From the NCBI GenBank assembly GCA_902598305.1, contig CACKBL010000003.1, forward strand, positions 124,001 through 188,000: a stretch of 64,000 nt of DNA, read 5' to 3'. Below the pieces are notes generated by a model that made no database searches, had not been told where the DNA came from, and saw only the letters and a program-made list of their open reading frames with translations. This document shows, piece by piece, positions 1 through 8,078 of this stretch; position 1 is the first letter of the stretch; each line of letters begins with the position of its first letter. The translations under genes were made by a program, and so were the position numbers. Source of the DNA: an uncultured Bacteroidota bacterium (GTDB lineage: Bacteria > Bacteroidota > Bacteroidia > Flavobacteriales > Flavobacteriaceae).

Positions 1-1325
1 ATAACTTCAAAATTCCAAAAGATGCACTGTATTATATAATGAATGAGTTACTTAAAACTAAGAAACTTGACTTTAAAGGAGATAAAATGAATGGTATTCA
101 AATTATGGGGATTTTACAGACTAGAGCACTTGACTTTGAAAATGTAATAGTCACTCATGTAAATGAGGGTACTTTTCCACAGAGTAAACGTGATGAGAGT
201 TTTTTGCCATTTAATTTAAGAAAAGCTTATGGAATTCCAACTTTTCTAGAGAAAGATTCGGTAAACTCCTATCATTTTTTTAGAATTCTTCAGAGAGCTA
301 AAAATATTTTTCTCCTAAATAATGGATCTGCAGGAGTCGGATTTTTACGTGAAAAAAGCAGATATATAAGACAAATTTCATTCTCAAAAATTCCATCTCA
401 TAATTTTCAAGAAGTAATTATAAGTCAAAATATTAAAAAATCAGTTATCAAAGAACCAAGTATTAATAAAACAAGTGAAATAATTAAAAAATTAAAATAT
501 ATTTCAAAAAATGGATTTTCAGCTACTTCACTTCGAAAATACCTAAGCAATCCAATTGATTTCTATAGTAGGTATATTCTAGAAATTCCCGATTATATTC
601 CCCAAACAAATACTTTAAATGATATGGAAAGAGGAATAATTATTCATAAGACTTTAGAAGAACTCTATACCCCATATCTAAAAAAGCAAATGAAAATTCC
701 ATATTATGATAAAATTTTAAAAAAAATTAAATTCACCCTACATTATTATTTTAAAAAGTATTATGGCAATAAATATGACTTAACTGGCGAGAATTTTTTG
801 ATTATTTCTGCATATGAGAGAGCTATTAGACTATTTATAAACAAAGAAAAAAAACTAGTTATAGATAATAATCGAATTTTCATCTTAGATATTGAAAAGG
901 ACTTTAAAGTAAATCTAAATTCAAAAAATGAGGTGTTTTTAAAGGGGAAAATCGATAGGTTAGATAAATTTAATGATGTATATAGGGTAATAGATTATAA
1001 AACCGGATATATGAACCCTGATTACTTAAAATACACAAGCGATTTTCAGCGTTTTAAAGGAGATTATAAATTACATAATCAATTTCAACTCTTAATATAT
1101 TTGTTAGCGTTAAAAATTGATGGGGAAAAAGTTGAAAACTTTCAAGCCGGAGTAATTTCATTACATTCACCTTTAACAACGATCATCCCATTAAAGAATA
1201 AATCAGCCCCAAAAAATAAAGGAGATAATTCGTTAGACCCATATATATTGGATGAATTTCATGAATTTTTAAAGTCAGTTATTTTAGAAATATTTGACAA
1301 AAAAAAGTCTTTTGTATCTTTGTAA
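1..1325 (+). CDS. AddB-like helicase/PD-(D/E)XK nuclease, C-terminal part (5' truncated)
   Basis: The reading frame is open to the left edge (first full codon at position 3), so this is the 3' part of a larger gene. The ATG at 39 is probably internal. The first ~100 residues resemble the last helicase block of RecB/AddB-type proteins (TRALDFENVIV, then NEGTFP). The C-terminal part carries the RecB-family nuclease signature: GKIDRLD, then VIDYKTG about ten residues later, then a QFQLLIYLLAL helix of the QxxxY type. Such proteins resect double-strand DNA ends with an AddA-type partner, which would lie to the left of the window. The final codons overlap a promoter-like sequence for the next gene. 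Family is clear; the exact AddB label is inferred. Confidence 0.82.
   Translation, partial: NFKIPKDALYYIMNELLKTKKLDFKGDKMNGIQIMGILQTRALDFENVIVTHVNEGTFPQSKRDESFLPFNLRKAYGIPTFLEKDSVNSYHFFRILQRAKNIFLLNNGSAGVGFLREKSRYIRQISFSKIPSHNFQEVIISQNIKKSVIKEPSINKTSEIIKKLKYISKNGFSATSLRKYLSNPIDFYSRYILEIPDYIPQTNTLNDMERGIIIHKTLEELYTPYLKKQMKIPYYDKILKKIKFTLHYYFKKYYGNKYDLTGENFLIISAYERAIRLFINKEKKLVIDNNRIFILDIEKDFKVNLNSKNEVFLKGKIDRLDKFNDVYRVIDYKTGYMNPDYLKYTSDFQRFKGDYKLHNQFQLLIYLLALKIDGEKVENFQAGVISLHSPLTTIIPLKNKSAPKNKGDNSLDPYILDEFHEFLKSVILEIFDKKKSFVSL
1293..1322 (+). promoter_or_regulatory. Bacteroidetes-type promoter for the 1353 gene
   Basis: TTTG at 1293-1296 and TATCTTTG at 1315-1322 match the Bacteroidetes -33 (TTTG) and -7 (TAnnTTTG) elements with an 18-base spacer. 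It lies in the last codons of the upstream nuclease gene. Predicted transcription would begin about 25 bases before the ATG at 1353. Confidence 0.5.
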
Positions 1326-1352
1326 ATACTTAAAATCAATTAACATAAATAA

Positions 1353-2225
1353 ATGTCCAACAAAGAAAAAGGAGTAAAAAAGGAAAAGGTAAATTGGTTT
1401 CTCCAACTAATTACCCTAGGAGACCGGTTTTCCTGGCGCGATTTTTATGATAGATTAAAAAAAGGTATTGTAGATTTTTCAATCGTTTTTTTTGGTGTTT
1501 TGCTTTCATTTGGTGTTGAACAAAAAGGTATGAGAGATGATGAAAGAGATGATGGAATTGAGAATTTGTACAAGTTGAGAGATGAAATAGAGGAAATGAT
1601 TCAATACACTGATATTTATGCTGATGAATTAAAGTGGGTTTCAGAAATTTTTAGAAAACAATTTTATAGATGGGAAAAAGATTCTGACTCAGCTTTCATT
1701 GATTGGTATGAAGAGCCAGAGGATGAAAATGGAGGATTTTATTTTACTCCAATGGCAAATTACAACCAAAGAAACCCTTTTGACCCACCAAGAACAACTT
1801 TTGAAGCCATAAAACTTGATGGAACTTTTAGGCTTTTACCTGACATAGTTGGAAGAAGAATGACAGATGCATACGAGGGACAAGATGTTAGGTATTTGAT
1901 AGAAAATACCGGTAAAAATGGCATAGAGGAAAGATATGTAAATCAATTTATTGATAGGGTAGCTACTAAATGGGTTTATGACCTTCCTCCATTTGATTTA
2001 AATGAAATAGAATTTTGGATTGAACACAGAAAATATATCCAAGCCGACAAATTTTTAAGATATAATTTATTTAAAAGAGTTGAAATGTGGGATTATGATG
2101 TAAGATTACAGGTTGATAAGTATAAGGAATTTCTTGAAGGCAGTTATAGAATGTTAGATTCTGTTATTGCGGCTAGAGAAAGAGAATATAAAATTATTTA
2201 TTGGGTAATAAATCCACAAACATAA
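1353..2225 (+). CDS. Single-pass membrane protein, DUF6090-like architecture, unknown function
   Basis: A 290-residue protein with a charged N-terminus, one hydrophobic segment at about residues 41-56 (IVDFSIVFFGVLLSF) and a long acidic, tryptophan-rich soluble domain. The layout, including a stretch of the type RTTFEAIKLDGTFRLLPD, recalls the DUF6090 family common in Flavobacteria, which have one membrane helix followed by a helical domain. The match is by pattern only. It has its own promoter-like element at 1293-1322 and ends three bases before the convergent crtI gene. No catalytic motif is visible and no function can be assigned. Confidence 0.7.
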   Translation: MSNKEKGVKKEKVNWFLQLITLGDRFSWRDFYDRLKKGIVDFSIVFFGVLLSFGVEQKGMRDDERDDGIENLYKLRDEIEEMIQYTDIYADELKWVSEIFRKQFYRWEKDSDSAFIDWYEEPEDENGGFYFTPMANYNQRNPFDPPRTTFEAIKLDGTFRLLPDIVGRRMTDAYEGQDVRYLIENTGKNGIEERYVNQFIDRVATKWVYDLPPFDLNEIEFWIEHRKYIQADKFLRYNLFKRVEMWDYDVRLQVDKYKEFLEGSYRMLDSVIAAREREYKIIYWVINPQT

Positions 2226-2228
2226 ATT

Positions 2229-3674
2229 TTAAATTAAATCTGATACAATTTTACCAGATATTATCGAGGGAGGTACACCAGGGCCAGGTACCGTAAGTTG
2301 CCCTGTGAAATAAAGATTTTTAACCTTTTTACTTATCATTTTTGGACGAAGAAAAGCTGTTTGTTTTAATGTATTTGCTAGACCATACGCATTTCCTTTG
2401 TATGAGTTGTATTCTTTTTCAAAATCTTTGACACAGAAAGATTTTTTAAAAAGAACATGGTCTCTTATAGATTGATTTGTCAGTTTTTCAAGTCTGTTAA
2501 TTATAATCTCAAAATATTTTTCTCTTGTCTTGTCAGAGTCAACAATTCCCGGCGCTATAGGGATTAAAAAAAAACACGCTTCCTTACCATTTGGTGCCAT
2601 TGAAGAATCAGTAATCGATGGAAAATTCCCGTAAAAAAGTGGTTTTGATGGCCATTTTGGATTGTCATATATTTCAGTTGCATGAAGATCGAAGTCAACA
2701 TCAAAAAAAAGTGTATGATGGGATACTCTCTGTATTTTTTTATTTAACCCGACAAAAAATAACAAACTTGACGGAGCAAATGTTTTTCTTTCCCAGTAAC
2801 TATCTTTGTAAGATCTAAACTTTTCTTCTAAGAGACTTTCGGTATGATGATAATCAGCACCACTAATTATGACATCACAATACTTTTCTTCACCGTTAAC
2901 AACTATTCCAGTAGCACAATTTCCATTTACTATAATTTTTTCCACATTTTGATTTGTTTCAAATGAAACCCCAAACTCTTCTGCTAATTTTTTCATTCCT
3001 TCAATCACACTGTACATTCCCTTCTCTGGATGCCATGTACCAAGTCCAAAATCTGCATGATTCATGAAATTATAAAAGGCAGGTGTATTAGAGGGCTTTG
3101 CTCCTAAAAAAAGGACTGGAAATTGTAAAATTTGAGAGAGTTTCTCATTTTTAAAATACTTTTCTACTTCTTTTTTTATATTTGTCAAAAAGTACTTTAA
3201 TCTTACAATGGTTTTTTTATTAACTAACTCTAGGGGGGAAATTCCTGGTTTATAAACCATATCTTTTACGGCTATTTCGTAGTGTTTTTCCGCTTTTTCC
3301 ATAAAAGATTTTAAAACAACTCCACTACCTGGTTCAATCCTATCAAATTCTTTACATATCTTTTCTAATGAATTACCAATTTTTACAGAATCAAGCGTGT
3401 TGAAATAAACCTCGTAAGCTGGATTTAATTTTTCCAACTTATAATAGTCGCTTACTTTTTTACCAAAGTCGTTGAAGTAGCTTTCAAAGACATCTGGCAT
3501 CCAGTACCAAGATGGACCAATATCAAAAATGAAACCATCCTTTTTAAATTGTCTAGCTCTGCCTCCAATAGTTGAGTTTTTTTCAAAAACCATAACATTA
3601 TAACCTTTCTTGGCGAGATAAGTTGAAGCGGAAATAGAAGAAAATCCCGAACCAATTATAAATACTTTTTTCAT
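2229..3674 (-). CDS. crtI: Phytoene desaturase CrtI
   Basis: A 481-residue FAD-dependent carotenoid desaturase. The N-terminus has the dinucleotide-binding fold (IIGSGFSSISAS, then VFEKNSTIGGRA) followed by FDIGPSWYWMPD, as in CrtI enzymes. The C-terminus has the family signature LYFTGQLTVPGPGVPPSI. Length matches bacterial CrtI (about 480-500). It would desaturate phytoene to lycopene at the membrane. It lies 17 bases behind the K+-channel gene on the same strand, so the two are probably co-transcribed, and it is divergent from the other carotenoid genes at 4804-7549. It is distinct from CrtD at 5475, so the locus has two desaturase paralogues. Assignment as the multi-step desaturase rather than another CrtI-type oxidoreductase is by motif. 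Confidence 0.88.
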   Translation of the reverse strand: MKKVFIIGSGFSSISASTYLAKKGYNVMVFEKNSTIGGRARQFKKDGFIFDIGPSWYWMPDVFESYFNDFGKKVSDYYKLEKLNPAYEVYFNTLDSVKIGNSLEKICKEFDRIEPGSGVVLKSFMEKAEKHYEIAVKDMVYKPGISPLELVNKKTIVRLKYFLTNIKKEVEKYFKNEKLSQILQFPVLFLGAKPSNTPAFYNFMNHADFGLGTWHPEKGMYSVIEGMKKLAEEFGVSFETNQNVEKIIVNGNCATGIVVNGEEKYCDVIISGADYHHTESLLEEKFRSYKDSYWERKTFAPSSLLFFVGLNKKIQRVSHHTLFFDVDFDLHATEIYDNPKWPSKPLFYGNFPSITDSSMAPNGKEACFFLIPIAPGIVDSDKTREKYFEIIINRLEKLTNQSIRDHVLFKKSFCVKDFEKEYNSYKGNAYGLANTLKQTAFLRPKMISKKVKNLYFTGQLTVPGPGVPPSIISGKIVSDLI

Positions 3675-3691
3675 AAAAAAATAAAATAGAA

Positions 3692-4405
3692 TTATTGATC
3701 CTCTTTTCTTTTGAGTCTTTCTTTGTAAATCTCTTCAACGAAAGACGCGCTAATTACTCCAGTAGGTATAGCAACTACACCAATTCCTACAAGAGAAATT
3801 ATAGTTGCAAAAATTTTGCCTCCCACAGTTATAGGATATACATCACCATAACCAACAGTTGCAAGTGATATTGTTGCCCACCAAACAGACTCAGTAATAC
3901 TTGAAAATTTATCTGGTTGAGCTTCATTTTCTAAATAATAAATCGCAGAGGCTGAAAAAAGAATTGTAAGAGCAGATAAAAACAAAGTAAATAATAGTTG
4001 TTCCTTTACAGAAATTAAAGCTTTAGTAAATAGTTTTAATGAATTGCTGTCTCTTCCAAATTTAAAAATCCTTGTTAATCTAAAAAGTCTGAGTATTCTT
4101 AAAAATCTTCCGTCTAGATTAATAAATTGATTTAAATAAAAAGGTAAAATAGAAATTAAATCAATTAATCCAAAAAAACTAAAAATATAGCTTATCACTC
4201 CTTTTGAACCATTATTGGCAAAAGAGTACAATATTCTATATAGATATTCAAAAGAAAAAATTACAATTGATATAAGTTCAAAAAAATTAAAAAAATAACC
4301 GTATGACTTTCTCACACTTTCGTGGGATTCAAAAATCATGGCAGTTACATTTAAGAAAATTAAAATATATATAAACCTATCAATAAAAAGGTGGACTTTT
4401 TTCAC
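3692..4405 (-). CDS. Voltage-gated potassium channel (Kv-like, six TM)
   Basis: A 237-residue ion channel with about six hydrophobic segments. An S4-type voltage sensor shows regularly spaced arginines (RFLRILRLFRLTRIF, about residues 80-94), and the pore carries the K+ selectivity filter TVGYGD (about residues 185-190). The start is GTG at 4405; the codons that follow give MKKVHLFIDRF. The C-terminus is short and charged, with no RCK/TrkA domain. It follows a 27-codon micro-ORF after three bases and precedes crtI by 17 bases, suggesting one transcript. The channel call is firm; the biological reason for its linkage to a carotenoid gene is unknown. Confidence 0.9.
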   Translation of the reverse strand: MKKVHLFIDRFIYILIFLNVTAMIFESHESVRKSYGYFFNFFELISIVIFSFEYLYRILYSFANNGSKGVISYIFSFFGLIDLISILPFYLNQFINLDGRFLRILRLFRLTRIFKFGRDSNSLKLFTKALISVKEQLLFTLFLSALTILFSASAIYYLENEAQPDKFSSITESVWWATISLATVGYGDVYPITVGGKIFATIISLVGIGVVAIPTGVISASFVEEIYKERLKRKEDQ

Positions 4406-4408
4406 GTG

Positions 4409-4492
4409 TTATTTGATCATGTCTTTAATGATAAAAAAGCAAACCACAATCGTTGTAAATAAAACAAAATATGCAACAAATCCTGGTGTCAT
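4409..4492 (-). CDS. Candidate 27-residue single-TM microprotein upstream of K+ channel
   Basis: ATG at 4492 to TAA at 4409 encodes 27 residues: a short N-terminus, about 18 mostly hydrophobic residues (GFVAYFVLFTTIVVCFFI) and a KDMIK tail, so a single membrane helix. It ends three bases before the GTG start of the channel gene, a spacing typical of translational coupling. A TAGATTTG box (4516-4523, minus strand) lies 24 bases upstream, suiting a short leader. No homologue is recognised. The alternative is that it is only an untranslated leader; the hydrophobic composition and spacing favour a real gene. Confidence 0.45.
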   Translation of the reverse strand: MTPGFVAYFVLFTTIVVCFFIIKDMIK

Positions 4493-4515
4493 AGAAGAAT
4501 TTTCATAAAAATAAT

Positions 4516-4523
4516 CAAATCTA
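4516..4523 (-). promoter_or_regulatory. -7-like box for micro-ORF / K+ channel / crtI transcript
   Basis: TAGATTTG on the minus strand matches TAnnTTTG. It lies 24 bases before the micro-ORF ATG. No convincing -33 TTTG is seen upstream, so support is partial. Confidence 0.35.
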
Positions 4524-4652
4524 TTGAATATGTAAATAATAAGGGATAGACTATTATAAATTTATATATAAGTTTTTAAAATAATCAAATTACAAAAACC
4601 AATTTTGTTTAATTTTTTTTTAATATATTTAAACAATTTAATTCAATTTGAT

Positions 4653-4715
4653 TTTAAACACCTCTGTTTTCTTCAAAAGTCAAATTCTAAAATCCTAATA
4701 GCAGAGGTGTTTAAA
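4653..4715. repeat. 14-bp perfect inverted repeat with 35-base spacer
   Basis: Left arm TTTAAACACCTCTG (4653-4666) is the exact reverse complement of right arm CAGAGGTGTTTAAA (4702-4715). The arms contain the most GC-rich bases in an otherwise AT-dominated spacer. No T-run follows on either strand, so it does not look like an intrinsic terminator. It sits between the -7-like boxes of the two divergent carotenoid transcripts, so a shared operator or a structured leader are the natural readings. Confidence 0.7.
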
Positions 4716-4786
4716 TTTATAGTTTTTACACTTTCAATCATAATTTTAACTTATCGCTAACTTCATAGCTTTTTCTCTTTTTAATT

Positions 4787-4794
4787 TATGTTTG
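4787..4794 (+). promoter_or_regulatory. -7-like box for crtA-like / crtD / cruF operon
   Basis: TATGTTTG matches TAnnTTTG. Transcription would start near 4800, leaving almost no leader before ATG 4804. This argues against the in-frame TTG at 4792, which lies inside the box, as the start. A -33 TTTG is not evident. Confidence 0.4.
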
Positions 4795-4803
4795 GATTTT
4801 TAT

Positions 4804-5478
4804 ATGGGCAACGTAGTTAACTTTTATATTTTTAAATTTCAAAAAAATAAATTTTGGGCTTTCTCCAAAATGGGAACTTACAGGCAATACTTAAAGAATG
4901 TAAAAGGACTTAAGTTTTACAGATTACTTGGAACAGGTGGAAGCAGCGGGTTTGGTTTATACCCGGATTTTAAAACTTATTGTTTTTTATCGGTTTGGGA
5001 AAATAATAATGATGCAAATTATTTTATTAGAAAAAATGAATTTCTCTTAAAATATTTAAAAAAAGCAGATGAAATTCGCCTATTATCTTTAACTCCTTTT
5101 CAATCCAGAGGAAAATGGGCTGGTATAAATCCTTTCTCGAATAATCTTGATGTTCCAAAAAAAAAAAATCTTAAAATAGCCATATTAACTAGAGCTAGGA
5201 TTTCTCCAATTAAACTATTTAGATTTTGGAGAAGTATTCCAAAAGCAAGCCGTGAAATATCTAACGCTAAAGGTGTATTTTTTTACAAGGGCATTGGTGA
5301 AATTCCCTTTCTAGAACAAGCTACTATAAGTTTATGGCATAGCATCGAGGATGTTAAAGAATTTGCATATAAAAGCGATGTTCACAAAAACATCATTAGA
5401 AAAACAAAAAGTGAAAGTTGGTATTTAGAAGAACTGTTTTGCCGTTTTTATGTTGACAAAGATTATTGTTTAAAATGA
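4804..5478 (+). CDS. Spheroidene monooxygenase (CrtA)-like carotenoid oxygenase
   Basis: A 224-residue protein from ATG 4804. The CrtA family pattern is visible in order: a GTGGSSGFGLYPD segment, FLSVWEN, SRGKWAGINPF, ILTRARISP, GIGEIPFLEQATISLWHS, and a closing FAYKSDVH...ESWYLEELFCRF. In purple bacteria CrtA adds a 2-keto group to acyclic carotenoids such as spheroidene, probably as a haem enzyme. The stop overlaps the crtD start (ATGA), so it is the first gene of a crtA-crtD-cruF operon. Family membership is well supported by motif; substrate and regiochemistry here are inferred. Confidence 0.8.
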   Translation: MGNVVNFYIFKFQKNKFWAFSKMGTYRQYLKNVKGLKFYRLLGTGGSSGFGLYPDFKTYCFLSVWENNNDANYFIRKNEFLLKYLKKADEIRLLSLTPFQSRGKWAGINPFSNNLDVPKKKNLKIAILTRARISPIKLFRFWRSIPKASREISNAKGVFFYKGIGEIPFLEQATISLWHSIEDVKEFAYKSDVHKNIIRKTKSESWYLEELFCRFYVDKDYCLK

Positions 5479-6947
5479 TAAAAAAAAAGGTAGGTATAAT
5501 AGGCTCTGGCGTTTCAGGTCTGTCAGCATCGATTCGCTTATCAAGTATGGGATATGAAGTTCATGTATTTGAATCAAATGAATACCCAGGGGGAAAATTA
5601 ACATCTTTTAAACTTGGGAATTATCGTTTCGATGCAGGCCCACCACTGTTTACTATGCCTGAGTACGTTGATGAATTATTTCATTTGTTTAACGAAAATC
5701 CTAGAGATTTTTTTAACTACAAAAAAAAAGAAATTATTTGTAAATATTTTTGGCAAGATGGTAAAAAACTTGTTGCTTACGCAGATAAAGATAAATTCTT
5801 TGATGAAGTAAACTCAGAATTTGGTGTAAGCAATAAAATCCTAAAAAAATACTTAGATAAAGCAAAAAAAAAATATGATTTAACCTCAGATTTATTTTTA
5901 AAAAAATCGCTCCATAAACTAGATACTTTTTTGACGGTAAAAACAATAAAGGCCTTGTCAAAGTTATCAATTTTTGAAATTGGAAAAACTTTATCTGAGG
6001 TAAATGAAAAGTCTCTCAAAGAACCCCATTTAATTCAATTTTATAATAGATACGCTACTTATAATGGTTCATCTCCTTACTCTACACCAGGAATAATGAC
6101 TGTTATTCAACACTTGGAATCTCATTATGGGACATACATTCCTGACGGAGGAATGCACAGTATAACAAAAAGTTTGTATGAACTAGCTAAGAGACAAGGT
6201 GTCATTTTTAACTTTAATAAGTTTGTAAGTGAAATAATTTTAAAAGAAAATAGAGCTATAGGATTGGTTGTGGATGGTAGAAACTTATTTTTTGATAGGG
6301 TAATATCAAATATGGATGTCTACCCCACCTATGAAAAATTGCTTCCAAAAAGAAAACTTCCGAGAAACATAAAATATCAGGAAAGGTCGAGCTCAGCTAT
6401 TATATTCTATTGGGGGATATCCAAAAGATTTGATAATTTGGATTTACATAACGTTTTTTTCTCAAACGATTATCGTAAAGAATTTGATTCAATTTTTAAC
6501 CAAAAAAGTGTTTATGTTGACCCTACAATATATGTCAACATAACTTCTAAAGAAATTCCGACAGACTCTCCTGAAAACTCTGAAAATTGGTTTGTTATGG
6601 TCAATACTTGTGAAGATAACGGGCAAAATTGGAATTTAGAAGCTAAGAAGTTAAAAAAAATAGTTCTCGAAAGACTTGAGAGTATTTTAGGTGAGTCAAT
6701 AGCCCCTTTCATTGAAGAAGAAAAAATATTTACACCAAAGACTATAGAAGAGAGGACAAAATCCCACAAAGGATCATTATATGGTACATCAAGCAATGGT
6801 CTTTTTTCAGCTTTTTTGAGACATCCAAATTTCTCAAGAAAAATTAAAAATCTCTATTTTTGTGGAGGAAGTGTTCACCCTGGTGGAGGTATTCCACTTT
6901 GTTTACTATCCGCTAAAATAACGACTGAGCTAATTAATAAAAATTGA
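5475..6947 (+). CDS. crtD: CrtD-type 1-hydroxycarotenoid 3,4-desaturase
   Basis: A 490-residue CrtI-superfamily flavoenzyme starting at ATG 5475, which overlaps the preceding stop as ATGA. The N-terminus has the FAD-binding motif GIIGSGVSGLSASIRL and FDAGPPLFTMPEY; the C-terminus has LYFCGGSVHPGGGIPLCLLS, the form with GGS/HPGGG typical of CrtD rather than CrtI (which has GQLTVPGPGVPPS here). CrtD introduces a 3,4 double bond into 1-hydroxylated carotenoids. Position directly before CruF, the hydratase that makes its substrate, supports the assignment. It is clearly paralogous to CrtI at 2229. Confidence 0.82.
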   Translation: MIKKKVGIIGSGVSGLSASIRLSSMGYEVHVFESNEYPGGKLTSFKLGNYRFDAGPPLFTMPEYVDELFHLFNENPRDFFNYKKKEIICKYFWQDGKKLVAYADKDKFFDEVNSEFGVSNKILKKYLDKAKKKYDLTSDLFLKKSLHKLDTFLTVKTIKALSKLSIFEIGKTLSEVNEKSLKEPHLIQFYNRYATYNGSSPYSTPGIMTVIQHLESHYGTYIPDGGMHSITKSLYELAKRQGVIFNFNKFVSEIILKENRAIGLVVDGRNLFFDRVISNMDVYPTYEKLLPKRKLPRNIKYQERSSSAIIFYWGISKRFDNLDLHNVFFSNDYRKEFDSIFNQKSVYVDPTIYVNITSKEIPTDSPENSENWFVMVNTCEDNGQNWNLEAKKLKKIVLERLESILGESIAPFIEEEKIFTPKTIEERTKSHKGSLYGTSSNGLFSAFLRHPNFSRKIKNLYFCGGSVHPGGGIPLCLLSAKITTELINKN

Positions 6948-7549
6948 ATCTAAAAAAACACAAAATATCAAGTAATTTAATTTGCATTCTTATTATTTGG
7001 GTTTTTCATCTGTCTGGTATCATCGGAATTTTATATGGAGATTCTGAGAGGTTTATATCTCTAACCCCTCTCAATTTATCTGTTTCATTTTTTCTTCTAG
7101 TTTATATTAATAAAAGTCATTTTAAAACAATAGTATTTATATTTTCCTGCTTTTTCACTGGCATGATTTGTGAAATCTTGGGAGTAAATCTTGGAATTAT
7201 TTTTGGAGATTATGAATATGGAGGAGCATTGGGCTACAAGGTTTTTGATGTGCCATTACTAATTGGAGCTAATTGGGCAATATTAACTGTTTCATGCTCA
7301 GCTTTATCTGCAACTTTATTTGATTCAGTAATCAATAAAATAATAATGGGTGTTTTTCTTATGGTAATGCTAGATTCTGTTATTGAGCCTATCGCTCCCA
7401 TATTAGATTTTTGGGAATTTGATGGGGGTAAGGCTCCTTTGAAAAATTATTTAGGATGGGTTTTAGTAGCCTTTCCATTAAATTGCATGTATCACATTTT
7501 TAAATATAAAAGTAAATGGGACTTTTACACATCACCTAATTATTCTTAA
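6944..7549 (+). CDS. cruF: CruF-like carotenoid 1,2-hydratase (DUF422 family)
   Basis: A 201-residue multi-pass membrane protein with about six or seven hydrophobic segments. The start is a TTG at 6944 overlapping the crtD stop (TTGA); no ATG occurs before the first membrane helix. Family features include GMICEILGVNLGIIFGDYEYGGALG, broken here by a conserved acidic/aromatic motif (GDYEYG), a GANWA segment, and a late DSVIEPIAPILDFWEF stretch. CruF enzymes hydrate the psi end of carotenoids to give the 1-hydroxy group used by CrtD, as in myxol-, saproxanthin- and flexixanthin-type routes. Exact product is not deducible because no cyclase is in view. Confidence 0.78.
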   Translation: MNLKKHKISSNLICILIIWVFHLSGIIGILYGDSERFISLTPLNLSVSFFLLVYINKSHFKTIVFIFSCFFTGMICEILGVNLGIIFGDYEYGGALGYKVFDVPLLIGANWAILTVSCSALSATLFDSVINKIIMGVFLMVMLDSVIEPIAPILDFWEFDGGKAPLKNYLGWVLVAFPLNCMYHIFKYKSKWDFYTSPNYS

Positions 7550-7612
7550 TATTTTATTTTTTTCGATACTTTTACTTCAATTAAATACGCTTAAAAATTT
7601 AATATAATCAGT

Positions 7613-8077
7613 TTGAAATATCTTTATTCATTTTCTTTATTGATTTTTTTCTCTTGTCACAGTCCAAATGATTTGAAAAAGAAAAAAAATATTTCTGAAG
7701 TTCAAGAAATTTCTTTGGACAATAATTTTCAAATTTACATTCCTAAAAAAAACTCCTTTGTAGATTCAATAGTCAAGTCTGTTTCTGAATTGAGAGATTT
7801 AAAAATTTCAATTGAAGATTTAACAAAACTAAATCCAAATGGCATTGAATCATTTTTAGATGAAACATTGAATAAGTGTGACAATTTATTAAACCTAAAA
7901 AATAATAAATTTGTCTCTAGACCAGAAATTAGAGGTAGATTAAAAGTTTTGAAAACAAATATTTTAAAGTGTAAATTTAATAATCATCAAAATGATATTG
8001 CCAACTTAAACGAAAGTCTTAGAAAATTATTTATAAGTTATAATATTCTATTCGAAAGGTTGGATGGTTTAAGGTAG
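7613..8077 (+). CDS. Small predicted lipoprotein, unknown function
   Basis: A 154-residue protein from TTG 7613. The N-terminus is a short lipoprotein signal (LYSFSLLIFFSC), so mature Cys is at about residue 15. The mature part is lysine- and asparagine-rich and mostly helical by eye, with two further cysteines (near residues 88 and 119). It converges with the orphan at 8079 with only one base between stops. No family is recognised. The non-ATG start and low complexity lower confidence, but the lipobox and long open frame favour a real gene. Confidence 0.6.
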   Translation: MKYLYSFSLLIFFSCHSPNDLKKKKNISEVQEISLDNNFQIYIPKKNSFVDSIVKSVSELRDLKISIEDLTKLNPNGIESFLDETLNKCDNLLNLKNNKFVSRPEIRGRLKVLKTNILKCKFNNHQNDIANLNESLRKLFISYNILFERLDGLR

Positions 8078-8078
8078 A

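Larger units (their letters stand above)
4493..4803. other. Divergent intergenic region between carotenoid/channel operons
   Basis: A very AT-rich gene-free stretch. It holds a minus-strand -7-like box TAGATTTG at 4516-4523, a 14-bp inverted repeat at 4653-4715, and a plus-strand -7-like box TATGTTTG at 4787-4794. No clear TTTG element was found at the right distance upstream of either box. Nothing else was recognised. Confidence 0.6.

Noticed and set aside
4788-4820. ATG at 4788 as start of the CrtA-like gene
   Set aside because: It is in another frame and meets a stop within 11 codons; the CrtA-like frame starts at 4804.
5734-6019. Two overlapping minus-strand frames of 78 and 80 codons
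   Set aside because: Both are antisense to crtD and are rich in residues produced by reversing its AT-rich codons.
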